DNA of 64,000 nucleotides from positions 4,960,001 to 5,024,000 of the forward strand of contig CM055609.1 in NCBI GenBank assembly GCA_029379385.1. The letters are read 5' to 3'. Under the pieces are notes generated by a model. It was not told the origin of the DNA. It did no database searches and saw only the letters and a list, made by a program, of their open reading frames with translations. This DNA is from Quillaja saponaria. Its lineage: Eukaryota > Streptophyta > Magnoliopsida > Fabales > Quillajaceae. Positions 1 to 15,371 of the stretch are shown here, one piece after another (position 1 is the first letter of the stretch; the number at the start of each line of letters is the position of its first letter). Position numbers and translations under genes: made by a program.

Positions 1-1061
1 AATTATATATTTTTTATAATATAAGTGTAAAAAGTGTTATAAAAGAAAATCAAATAAAAAATTTTCACCAAACAAGTGAAGCTTTGTATAAATTTATAAT
101 TTAATCTTCATTCTGATTTTTTTTATTATCTATGATTATAATAATATAACACTTTTCAATATATTGGGTGATAATGTTTGAGAATTCACAAATAATGAAA
201 TGAGACGTACCTTATCTTTTGGGTTTGTAATCAGCCCGTTTGTTGGTTTTAGACACTTTATGGTTCATTAGTCACAAGGACCAACCCGCTAAGCACAGTC
301 ACTGTAACTGCACTTCGGCTCAAGCCCATACCATATATAATGCAACTCGGAAGTTGCAACAAGGTGGAAAGATTGAAGAGGAAATATCGTTTTTAGGGTT
401 TCTCTCTCCGAAAATTTTGATAATACTCTATAATGTTGAGGATTAATTTAATAATTATATTGTATTTAATTGTAGCTAGACTTTAGGCTCAAATAAATTT
501 TTATCTCCAAGTAATTGCCAATAAATTTTATATTTAAGAGTAGAAAAAAAATTACTAATAATTTAACTCAAGTAGTTAGTACTAGTTTTTTCATTTTTTA
601 CTACTGAGTTCGAACAATCTTAATTTACCCTAGTGTTCAAACCCAGAAAATAAGATTGGAAGAAGAAGTAGGAAAGAATGTACTCAAAAATTAAGATAGG
701 AAGAAGAAGTAGGAAGATTGAAGAGGAAACATTGATTTTCGGGTTTATCTCGTCAACAATCTTGCAATACTCTACTATATTTGGGGCTAATTTAGTAATT
801 TCATTATATTTAATTATAACAAGACTTTAGGCTCCAAGTAATTGTATTTTTTTTTTAAGTATTTCTTAATTTCTATATCCTATAAATACTTGATGTGGCA
901 CTTCTATAAAATAATCGATCTATTTTCTTTTAATTTTTATTCAATTACTCATTATAACTCTAGGGTTCTATCAAATCAATTGGTAAGAGAAAGAAGAACA
1001 GGGGTGAAGAAGAAAAGCTTATTGGCATTTGTTGATTCTTTGTGACATTGAATCAACCAGA
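1..1061. other. Intergenic DNA and 5' leader of the CDC48C-like gene
   Basis: AT-rich DNA with no open frame of recognisable family. It contains a degenerate direct duplication (separate entry). The last few dozen bases before position 1062 are presumably the 5' leader of the AAA ATPase gene; no clear TATA box is assigned. Confidence 0.6.
371..835. repeat. Degenerate direct duplication, offset about 345 bp
   Basis: The segment 371-490 is repeated imperfectly at 716-835. Both begin with GATTGAAGAGGAAA and end near GACTTTAGGCTC. Between them a short AGGAAGAAGAAGTAGGAA-like motif is itself duplicated (about 655-715). It looks like an old local tandem duplication; no terminal inverted repeats seen. 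Confidence 0.6.
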
Positions 1062-6191
<5,130 letters not shown>

Positions 6192-6769
6192 GAACAATCT
6201 CAAGAGGCTTTTGTCTAGGAGTAGGCCAACTGCTAAACATTCTAAATCAGAAAGATTATTTTCAGGAAAGGAAGAACTTCTCGAAGGAATTATTGTTTAT
6301 GGTTTTTGTTTTTTTGTTTTTTTTTGGTATAACGTTTATCTTGACTTCCTACTACTGGAAACAAAATTTTGTGGTGCCGGAGGCTTGTCATTGTGCATTT
6401 CCTGGAGTTGGTTCGGAATAATTATTTAATTTTTTGGTGATGAATGAAAATTTGGGTCGAATTGAATTGGGAATGCAAGCTTCATGATGTTTCTGGATAC
6501 CATGGAAGTAACAGATAATCCCCCGATACATGCTCTCCCGCTTGACCACACACCAAAGACAAAATATATATATGCCAATTTGCTATTGCAGCTAAAGATT
6601 TTTGGCTTTGATGCCGACTCAAACACAGGATACAGGTGCAGCTGATTCTGAATATCAAGGTTCCAACCACATTTTAGGGCACTACCATATAATGCACCAA
6701 GAACAAAATCATGCACTACATTATCTTCATTGTACACACTACTTCAAGCAACAAAAGCGGAATAATCCA
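6192..6769. other. CDC48C 3' UTR and tail-to-tail spacer
   Basis: Follows the CDC48C stop and probably carries its 3' UTR. It ends where the minus-strand dehydrogenase pseudogene tail begins. No other gene was recognised; small open frames here overlap one another on both strands and resemble no family. Confidence 0.6.
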
Positions 6770-7375
6770 ATGGCTGTTATCCTTTCTATAACAGTAATTA
6801 GCCCTCGAGTGCCAAGCTTCCCATTTCCATTAAGCTACCATGGTAGAAAACAACTGCTTGCATAAGGAAGCATGAGGCACTACAACCCCCCTGATGGCCT
6901 CCTTAAACTGATTCAAGTCCAACCCAGCCTGCTCTGCAAGCAACTCTTCACTTATGCAGCTGCCCGCACCCAGCTTCACCCATATTGGTAGCTTTCCCCC
7001 ACAGGCCGTACAATCTTCAGCACGCGCCGCAGCAAATATCTCCCTTGCAAGAGCAGGGTGGCTGGTAGCTTGTCGACCGTCACAAAATTATGATTCAGGC
7101 AGGCCAGAAAGAATGCCCTTTGGGTCTCAGAAATTTGATCGAACATCTGATGGGTGACCCACGAACATCACGTCGCTGGATTGAGCTCCTTTGAATGGGA
7201 AATTTGCAAGATGGGCACATTTAGATTGCAAAAAAGGGAGTGATTTTGATGGATTGCGAGCATAGATGGTGAGGAAATACTCAGCGGAGATGAGAAGAGA
7301 GGCCATGGCAGCACCCATCACGCCTATGCCAATCCATTCGATACAAGTTTTGGTGGGAGTGAAGGGTTTTGCCAA
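6770..7375 (-). pseudogene. 3-hydroxyisobutyrate dehydrogenase-like pseudogene
   Basis: Read on the minus strand, the N-terminal dinucleotide-binding motif is clear (IEWIGIGVMGAAMASLL, then SDVMFVGHPSDVR at about 7140-7180). Farther on come SHPALAREIFAAARAEDC, a MGEAGCGQ block, AGLDLNQFKEAIRG, LCKQLFSTMVA and, after a frame slip at about 6835, a C-terminal GKLGTRGLITVIER-like block. These are the blocks of plant HIBADH-like/beta-hydroxyacid dehydrogenases in the right order, but in different frames with stops between them. The catalytic-domain stretch between DAPVSGG and the MGEAG block is largely missing. No in-frame ATG precedes the N-terminal block. The gene is dead. The remnant shows no introns, as expected if the parent was an intronless member, which is from memory. 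Confidence 0.85.
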
Positions 7376-7735
7376 TCCATTCTTGGCGGAGACTATTCAT
7401 TGGATTAATCTAAACGACGCTGATTATCCTATAACGACGTCATCCTTCAAACTTTTAGTCGTTGGTACGTTGTCGTTTCAGAATTGGCGCCTTTTATTGT
7501 TAGTCATACCTCCAAAATGCAACGTTAATAACAACATTTTGAATCTTTGTTATACTCGTTGTTAGCGGACTGAGCTAAGAGACATTCTCCAAAAGACTCA
7601 ACTAAGCCTAAAAAAAGCTATTGTTTTTAACACTTCAATTCAACTTCAGCCTCTGAAAGTACTGCTGTCTAGCTCTATCAGCTTCTTCAAGCACTTCACC
7701 CACACCCAAACTACACAACATACACATATAGAGAT
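7376..7735. other. Spacer and presumed 5' leader of the USP-kinase gene
   Basis: Divergent spacer between the dehydrogenase pseudogene and the USP-kinase gene. It turns CA-rich just before the ATG at 7736, as plant 5' leaders often do. No further gene seen. Confidence 0.5.
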
Positions 7736-10700
7736 ATGGACTTTAACGCAGTTTCGCCGCCAGGGGAGAGTGTGGTAGTGGTGATGGATGTTAATAGGAG
7801 CAAAGGAAGTTTGGATGCTCTTGACTGGGCTCTCAGAAACATTGCCCGCCCTAAAGATACTGTCATTGTATTAGGAGTTATATGGGACTCAGGAAAGACG
7901 AGTTCTTGCTTTCGTTTTCTCATGGGCATTGGCATCTCTGGAATATGTAAGTGAGCCTCGTACTCTTTTTCTTGTACAGTTGAATCCAATTTCTGCCATT
8001 GACTATAATAGACACGAGCCATATATTCTGCCTATAATGATCCTTGGTTAGGCTTGACAATTCCCATTCAGCAGTATCTTTGGTTTTGTGTAGCGTGTCT
8101 GCTTAAATTTATTGTAGATGTTTGTTGTATATCTCAATAGTCATCTCATCTCTATGTATCCATGTTCCATAATGCAGCTTAGCTGCTTGTACTTCTTTTT
8201 TTGTGATGACTAAAATTATTGATAAAGGGGAAAAAAAAAAAAACTTAAGACATGTCATTTTGCGGTCCATCTTAAAACTAGAGCATAAGTACTCAATCCT
8301 GCTATGGCCATGATGCTCAGATGCAGTTGCTCGTGCTTACTTTTTCCTGATTCTACTTGTAGTTTGCTTAGAAGTTCTAACAGACGGAATTTCACAGATT
8401 ATTTTAAGTTTGGGGAAATTTTGATGAAGAGCATATATTCTGCTTGGGAGGTCTTCTTATCCTCCCCTTATACTTCTCTTCTTGCCTAATAAAATTTTCT
8501 ATATACAAAAAAATAGCATATAAATTCAAGGGAGTTCCATGCTGACATGCAATACCACTCCATAAGTAAATTCAAATCAATTAGTAAAATACATCATCTT
8601 TGGCAGGGGAAAGGTTAGAATTTGCAGGACAAGGGGAAGTAAATCCTAGAGAGCTTGAAGAAGAGCTTGAGATTAAAAAGAGCCAATTCCAGAGCAGCCT
8701 CCAACCATTTTACCGACAATGCAGAAAATATGAGGTTAGTGGTTTCCTATCTATAACTTATAGAATATTTTAGCAACTGTATGATTTATGTGGTTATTTT
8801 CAGGTAAACTTGGAAGTTAAACTTACTATAGGAGTTTGTCCCTGTAAATTGGCAGTGGAAGAAACACAAAACAGTAATGTCCGCTGGATTGTTTTAGACA
8901 GGTTTCCCTCACACTATTTATCTTACAAATAGAAGTGGTGGAACCACTGACAAACTAAGTGCAAATTGTATTTTTTAATATTTCATTTTATTCAAAGCTC
9001 CATCAGCACTCAGGCGAATCAGTATTTCTTTTTCTTTTTCTAATATAATTCTTATTTTCTTTTTGAAACTGGTTTGTTGGTAGATAGTCATTTGAAGAAA
9101 CACAAATTAAACATATGGGGGCATGTGTACTGCAAGGTCGTTGTCATGAATGGGAGAGACTTTGCGACCTTTATGCCACCAAGATCTCCTGAGCATGGGA
9201 GTTCTTCTAGAAATAACAAAAGAAATCATGATGGAGCTTTAAACGCCAGCAAATATGAGGGACATGAGCTTGAAAATCCTAATGTTCTAGAGGAAAGGGT
9301 TTCAACTTCATTAGATGTACCTCCTAAAAGTCCTTGTTGGTATCCTCTGGCATGGAGAAGTGGTTTTCCCCGAGCTTTCTTCCCGAAGTGAACTTGAAGT
9401 GATAACAAATAGCTTTTCTGATGAGAATGTTATGGTAGAATATAATCATCTGAAAGTTTACCAAGGGATATTGGAGGAAACGCCTGTTTTAGTCAAGAAT
9501 TTTTCAGAAGATGATGAGAGGTTTTGGTTGATGCTGAAGATCCTCTCAAGATTACGACACCGCAATATTGTGAATCTTGTGGGGTACTGCTGCACGGGTG
9601 CTTCTATGTTCTTGCTTTCAGACTTCCCCTGTATGGGTAATATTGAACTAAACTTGCGATGTAAGCAGTGCCCCCTGAATCTGGAAATCAGATATAGATG
9701 TTCCTTTTCTCTTTTCAGCAACATTCTTTTTCTGTTTGGTGTAAGAGTCATTTTCCTATTAGCCTAATAATATATCTCAAATTCATGAACATAAGTTATA
9801 TACTAAGCATTCATTTCTTCTAAGCAGTCTTCTTCTGTAATCTTTTTTTTTTTTTTTTTTTTTTTGGATTGAAAATTTAAGCAAGCATATATGTGCATAC
9901 TTGTTTTTGTTTATCATTGCTTTCACTATACTAGCTTTCCTCCTTTTCTCTCTTTACTTTCAATTTCTTTTAGGGTGATATTGCTTCAAACATAGTTCAC
10001 ATAGAAGGCATATTGAAACTGACTTGTATAAGTACGTAGGTGATGATTTTGCAAGGAAATTGTCATGGAAAGCAAGATGGCATATTGCTCTGGAGATAGG
10101 CGGAAGCTTGCGGTATCTTCATGAAGAGTGTGTTGATGGACCCATAGCTCACCTTTCTGTTTGTTCCCGTCATATTGTTTTTTCTCATGACTACACTGCC
10201 ATGGTAAGTGTCCCTTTTTACTCTAAATGCAACTTTTAAAATTGCAATGATGCTTGAAATGTACAAGTGGAAGTAACTGCTATGATTCTTTGCTTTTGCG
10301 AAACCCCATTTGCATAATTGATATTAAATTACGAAGTGAATTAAGGTTATGTCACAGCTGAAAGATAGTTTTGGTTTCACAAAATACTCCTACTACTATA
10401 TTTTTGCTCAGAGGCTGAACCATTGACTCATAATTGTCATTCAAGCTTGATAACTTCATAACAGCCAAGTGCCTTAAGGATGATCTTCCCAGGAGTCAAC
10501 TTTCACCGGAAGAGTCACCAACACAGTAAGAATTCTTGGAACTATCTGGAATATGAATTTCTTGATCGATGCTGAAATTGCATAGCTATTATAATGCCAT
10601 TTTATAAATATACATGTCTTGGTATATATATATATGCACACACATATATATTTTTGAGAATAAACTAATTGTTAAAGCGAAGTCAGCATGGGTTTTCTCC

Positions 10701-12095
10701 CATATGTGCTGTTTGTAATATGTTTGTTTGGCAAATCAATGATGTGTTCTTTTATGGTTGAAGATGGACTAATTTAGAGGATGATGAGCGCCTTTCAGTT
10801 GATGTCCATGACTATGGGCTGTTCCTAATAGAGCTCATAACCGGAAAGTCTGGGCCTTCTTTTGAAGATCAAGGTGAAAGTAGGTCCCTGCTTGAATGGG
10901 TAAGGTGTCAGCACTCTTCAAGATCACAGAATTGTGATTCCTTAAACTATATTGTAAATATAAGCCTCTATATTTTAATACCAATGTCATGTATAAATTA
11001 TTAATCTTGCACAAACACCTCAGATCAGATGAAATAATTTCCATGAGCACACATAATCATGATGAAGAAAAAAAATGAAAAAAAAATTGTGGTTTGAGAA
11101 ATTGCATGCAAGCCAAAACCCTCTCTCCTACAATAACCAATGTAAGAGCAAAATTGCTTGCCTACAGTCCTTGACAGGGAATATAATTTCCATTTTGATA
11201 AATCTCTGGGCATTCCAACTTTCAGCCTCAATCACACCAAGAATATCTGCACGAGATAACTGCAATGCAGAGCTCTTTGGTGTGGGTGTTATACAAGAGC
11301 GTGCATTCTTAATCACTTAAGAATTTTAAATATCAGGGCTCAAGTATTTTACAGTCAGAAAAAAAAAAAAATTGTTGTTCTTTTATAGTTTTCTTCACTT
11401 GTCTAGTCTTGTTGATGTATTTTCTCTTGCACCACAGGCAGTGCCCTTTCTGGAAGGTGGTTTGATAAACATTATGGATACCAGATTGACTGATACTGAT
11501 GATAATAAGGTGGTTCATAACATGGCCTATGCTGCATTATGCTTGCCTCAGAGAAAGTACAGGTGGTCATAGGCTCTCAATGAGCGAGGTATAGTTGCTT
11601 TGTCTCCAGTCATGTGTAAAGAAAACTTCTTCCTCATTTCTTGTTATCCTTCTATATTGGCTGATTCATTTCTGTTACCTTTGTTTTCTTTAATTTTTAG
11701 GAGCGACTGAACAATGGAAATTATAAATATATTTTATCTATTGAAACATACATATGGACATACTACATAGTTTGACAAACGTCCTGCAGTATTTTATGGA
11801 GATATAAAAATGAGAAGTTCTATGAATCGATGCCCTTTTTAGTTCTTATGTGAACATTAGATAACGTTAGAAAATACATATTATCAAGAAAAGTAAGAAA
11901 GATGCCTGTGAAATAATCTTGTTAGTTGTTGCATGTAATTTCAGTAGTCTAATGCTTAATCTAAAGTTCTTCTCTTTTACCTTGTCCTTTTTCTATTCTT
12001 GTTCTGCTTTAGATTCACTACTCTAATGCTTAATGAAACTTTTGCAGGTCTTAGCCCTTGTTCGAGGTGATCAGCTTGCAATAGCCAGGCACTGA
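7736..12095 (+). pseudogene. USP-domain pseudokinase gene with two +1 frame disruptions
   Basis: Exons: 7736-7946, 8607-8734, 8804-8901, 9088-9660, 10040-10203, 10446-10525, 10764-10899, 11438-11588, 12048-12095. All have GT-AG borders, and phases agree except in exons 4 and 8, each with one base too many. Exons 1-4 encode a universal-stress-protein-like domain (VVVVMDVNRSKGSLDALDWAL, later NVRWIVLDSHLKKH). The rest is a receptor-like cytoplasmic kinase fold (SELEVITNSFSDEN, RLRHRNIVNLVGYC, GGSLRYLHEEC, LEDDERLSVDVHDYG, MDTRLTDT, LSMSEV, VRGDQLA). The glycine loop is degenerate, the beta-3 lysine survives (VLVKNF), and HRD and DFG are lost (PIAHLSVCSRHIVFS, DNFITAK). Loss of HRD and DFG is normal for the inactive members of this family, but the exon 4 (about 9315-9390) and exon 8 (about 11540) frame changes would truncate the protein. 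Without them it would be about 528 aa. It is either a recent pseudogene or carries assembly errors. Confidence 0.75.
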
Positions 12096-13456
12096 AGTTT
12101 CCACAGATGTCAGCACAATGCTCGTTACATGTAAAACATATTTTGGGGGTTTAAACCATTCTACATGATATGGTAACTTCAAAAATAAGAGATTACCAGA
12201 TGGATATTGTAGTTTACGCTTTCTGTTAACTTTAAGCCAAGCTCTTAAATTTGTAGATGAATCTTTGATCATTATCAACTTTGAGCTTAATCGCAGCCGA
12301 GAAACATATATCACAGTGGCTGAGTAGATTTGTAAGCTTGATGAGCGGGAAATGTTGGTGCAATAGTTTGAGGTAGAAATCAATAGTGGCTGCTTTGTAT
12401 CCAAGTCACAAGCAAAACACAATGAATACTTGAGACATTAACTTGAAAACTAACAAGATGCAATAGTTCATGAGACCAGAAAAGGTCACATACCCCTATC
12501 TTTTTATCTGTGAAATGAACCACATTTTTTCCTGTTTCATTCAGACTTCCAATGAGAGTCGAATCTGATTATGAATTTGAAAGTTTGAAAGAATCAACGA
12601 TTTTCAAGAACCAAGCCAATTCAGTTTGGTCACTCAGTGATAACTGTCAAGAAATTTATATTGTAAAAATAATCTTGTACTCATTGTTTCATCTTTCAAT
12701 TTAAATGCATGCTTGAAACAAATTTATAAACTGCATCTTAAGCATCAAGTAATCAAACTGCGTTCTGTTATTCTTGACAGGCTAAACATAAAGTGGAACT
12801 CTATGTTGCTCAGCTCAATTGCTTTTGGTGCCTCATGCACTTGATGCCTTCTTGCACATATGTGGTTACATGTTCCACATAAATATTTGTTTGTTGACGC
12901 AGACAGTAGGTTGTTGATGTGGTTGTTCATGCAAAGTTTGTGATCTCACACACACCTGGGACATTACTTAACAATTTAAGCTCTTGGCTCAATTGGTCTT
13001 TTAATCTTTTTAACATGGCATCAATGCACAAGGTCATGCACTCAAGCCCACACGTGACGAGAAGTGTTTGAATATACAAAGAATTATCACTCAATCTCGA
13101 AATCTTTCAAAGATAACTATCTATGGTGCTAAATATTATGGGAATCCTAATGGTCAATTTTATTTTATTTTCATCCCAAAAAAAAAAAAAAAAAAACAAA
13201 AGATTAAGCATTGCAAGCAGAAAATATCTAATTTTATTGTACATGAGATAGCTTAACTAGTGTGCTAATTCAGATGTTGTTTTGACGGTTGAAAACTCAA
13301 TTTGCATGTACAGAGAATTAGTTGCAGTCTCAAACATCTCTCTTGCTTATTTGAAATTGAGCAGGCAAACCATTCTGAAACTTTAATTCTACTTGCTTAT
13401 ATATATAAACTAGAATATCAAAACCAGGTTTAAAGATCTAACTGAAGCAAAGGACA
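12096..13456. other. Intergenic DNA
   Basis: Includes the 3' region of the pseudokinase gene and the upstream region of the KCS gene. A long A-run sits at about 13179-13196. A TATATATATAAA stretch at about 13400 is a plausible KCS TATA box, some 50 bases before its ATG. No further gene recognised. Confidence 0.5.
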
Positions 13457-14824
13457 ATGGAGACTCTACTATCCAGATATTTTTCTTTCACACAAGAATA
13501 TATAATGTTTATGACCCCAATCTCCTTGATCCATTTCTTTGTAGCAGTTGCTTTAATCACCATGCTTCTATATTTTTATTTCAAATCCAAAAATGTTTAC
13601 CTTCTTGATTTCATCTGTTATCAACCTCCTGACAATTTGCGCGTTCCAATTTCCAATTACATAGAACACTTTGAAATATGTGGCTTTGATGATGACTGCA
13701 TAGATTTCCAATTGAAAGTAATGGAAAGATCAGGAATTGGAGCTGAGGCTTGTGTTCCAATTTCAGTGCATGAGCTACCACCTGATACTTCCTTGAACCA
13801 AGCTCAAGCAGAAATTGAATTGGTTTTGTTCACATGTGTCAAAAATCTTCTCTCCAAACACAACATAAATCCTAAAAGCATTGACATACTTGTAGCAAAC
13901 TGTTGCCTTTCTTGTCCTACACCATCTATTACTTCTATGATCATCAACAAATTCGGATTCCGGAGCAACATAAAGAGTGTTTGTCTCGCTGGGATGGGTT
14001 GCAGTGCTGGATTGTTGTCAATTAACTTGGCTAAAGATCTTTTGAGAGTTCATAAAAACTCCTTAGCTTTAGTTGTTGCCATGGAAGCTGTAGCTCCCAA
14101 TGGCTACAAAGGCAGAGCTAAGAACAAGCTTATTGCCAATGTATTGTTTCGAATGGGGGGAGCTGCTGTTTTGCTATCTAACAGAAATGAAGACAAGAAA
14201 ATTGCTAAATACAAACTCCAACACCTTGTTAGAACCCACTTGGGATCAAATGACAAAGCATACCATACTCTTTTTCAGGAGCCTGATGAACATGGTATTG
14301 TGGGGGTTTCGTTATCCCGGTCACTTCTACAGGTGGCTGCAACTTCTTTAAAGATTAACATAAGAGAGTTAGGTCCATTAGTGTTGCCATACTCCGAGCA
14401 ACTGCGATATGGTTGGTCAGTGATTTGCAGCAAAATTTGGGGTTCAAGAAACCAGAAGGAATTTTATGTGCCAAATTTTAGAAAGGCTTTTGAGCATTTC
14501 TGTATACATGCAGGTGGAAAGTCAGTAATTGATGCCATAGAAGCCAATCTCAGTCTGCATAAAGAAGATGGGGAAGCTTCAAGAATGACATTATATAGAT
14601 TTGGTAATACTTCATCTTCATCAATTTGGTATGAGTTGTGTTATTTAGAAGCAAAAGGAAGAGTGAAGAAAGGAGACAGAGTTTGGCAAATTGCCTTTGG
14701 GAGCGGCTTCAAGTGTAACAGTGCAGTCTGGAAATGCATTTCAAATCTTGACCCAAACGTCACAAGTGCATGGTCAGATAGAATCCATAGGTACCCAGTT
14801 GAGATACCTACTTTTGATCATTGA
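13457..14824 (+). CDS. 3-ketoacyl-CoA synthase (FAE1/KCS family), single exon, 455 aa
   Basis: Catalyses the condensing step of very-long-chain fatty acid elongation at the ER, adding two carbons from malonyl-CoA. The FAE1/CUT1 domain is complete. Catalytic Cys182 lies in GMGCSAG, His351 in FCIHAGGKS and Asn384 in YRFGNTSSSS. These sit about 40 residues earlier than in FAE1-type enzymes, because the N-terminus is short with one clear hydrophobic segment (about 22-42) instead of the usual two. The family signature NCCLSCPTPS and the GMGCSAG context are conserved, so activity is likely. The short length resembles Arabidopsis KCS7 (from memory). No intron, no frame damage. The upstream neighbours are pseudogenes, so regulation cannot be inferred from context. 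Confidence 0.92.
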   Translation: METLLSRYFSFTQEYIMFMTPISLIHFFVAVALITMLLYFYFKSKNVYLLDFICYQPPDNLRVPISNYIEHFEICGFDDDCIDFQLKVMERSGIGAEACVPISVHELPPDTSLNQAQAEIELVLFTCVKNLLSKHNINPKSIDILVANCCLSCPTPSITSMIINKFGFRSNIKSVCLAGMGCSAGLLSINLAKDLLRVHKNSLALVVAMEAVAPNGYKGRAKNKLIANVLFRMGGAAVLLSNRNEDKKIAKYKLQHLVRTHLGSNDKAYHTLFQEPDEHGIVGVSLSRSLLQVAATSLKINIRELGPLVLPYSEQLRYGWSVICSKIWGSRNQKEFYVPNFRKAFEHFCIHAGGKSVIDAIEANLSLHKEDGEASRMTLYRFGNTSSSSIWYELCYLEAKGRVKKGDRVWQIAFGSGFKCNSAVWKCISNLDPNVTSAWSDRIHRYPVEIPTFDH

Positions 14825-15371
14825 TCATCACTCAAGAATCAAGAGGCAAGAAGCATTCTATTATTCATACTCACTTTCTCACTGTCTACTTTCTTTTTTC
14901 TTGGTAACACTTTTTTCGTTCCCCAAAGTATTACTTTTCTTAAGATTCTTGTCCTTCTACTTGTTAGCTTTATTTATCAATAATATTCATTATATTAAAT
15001 AAGAAAATTGAAAAGAAGTCAACACAACACTTTCCATCCAGAGGTTCAGGCTTAAATACTCAACTGGCTTGTTAAAAAATCTGTTAGCAACCTCGAATTA
15101 TACATTCATTGTCATAGTTAAGATGCTTCTAGTTTTAGTCATTCAAGCTCGCCCGCACAGAGGGCATCAATCAAATCAAAAATAAAAATAAATGAATGAA
15201 TAACTAACTGAAACAAACTAAGCTTGTGGCAAAGGGATTGGACAAAGTAAGGTGCCATCTTTGGTAGCATTATTCTAGGGAACCAAGCAGCATCAAACAG
15301 CTCCTATGAACTTGATGATGGTTGAGCTCTGCTTGAGTCTCCCAGTAGTTGGTTTTCAGATGTATTATCAA
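14825..15371. other. Convergent 3' spacer between KCS and PPR genes
   Basis: AT-rich spacer between two converging genes, containing both 3' UTRs. No additional gene or repeat recognised. Confidence 0.6.

Noticed and set aside
6426..6865. Overlapping open frames on both strands after CDC48C
   Set aside because: They overlap the dehydrogenase relic or UTR and show no protein-family features.
12975..13045. Possible retrotransposon PBS-like TGGCATCAATGC
   Set aside because: No LTR pair or TG...CA border was found around it.
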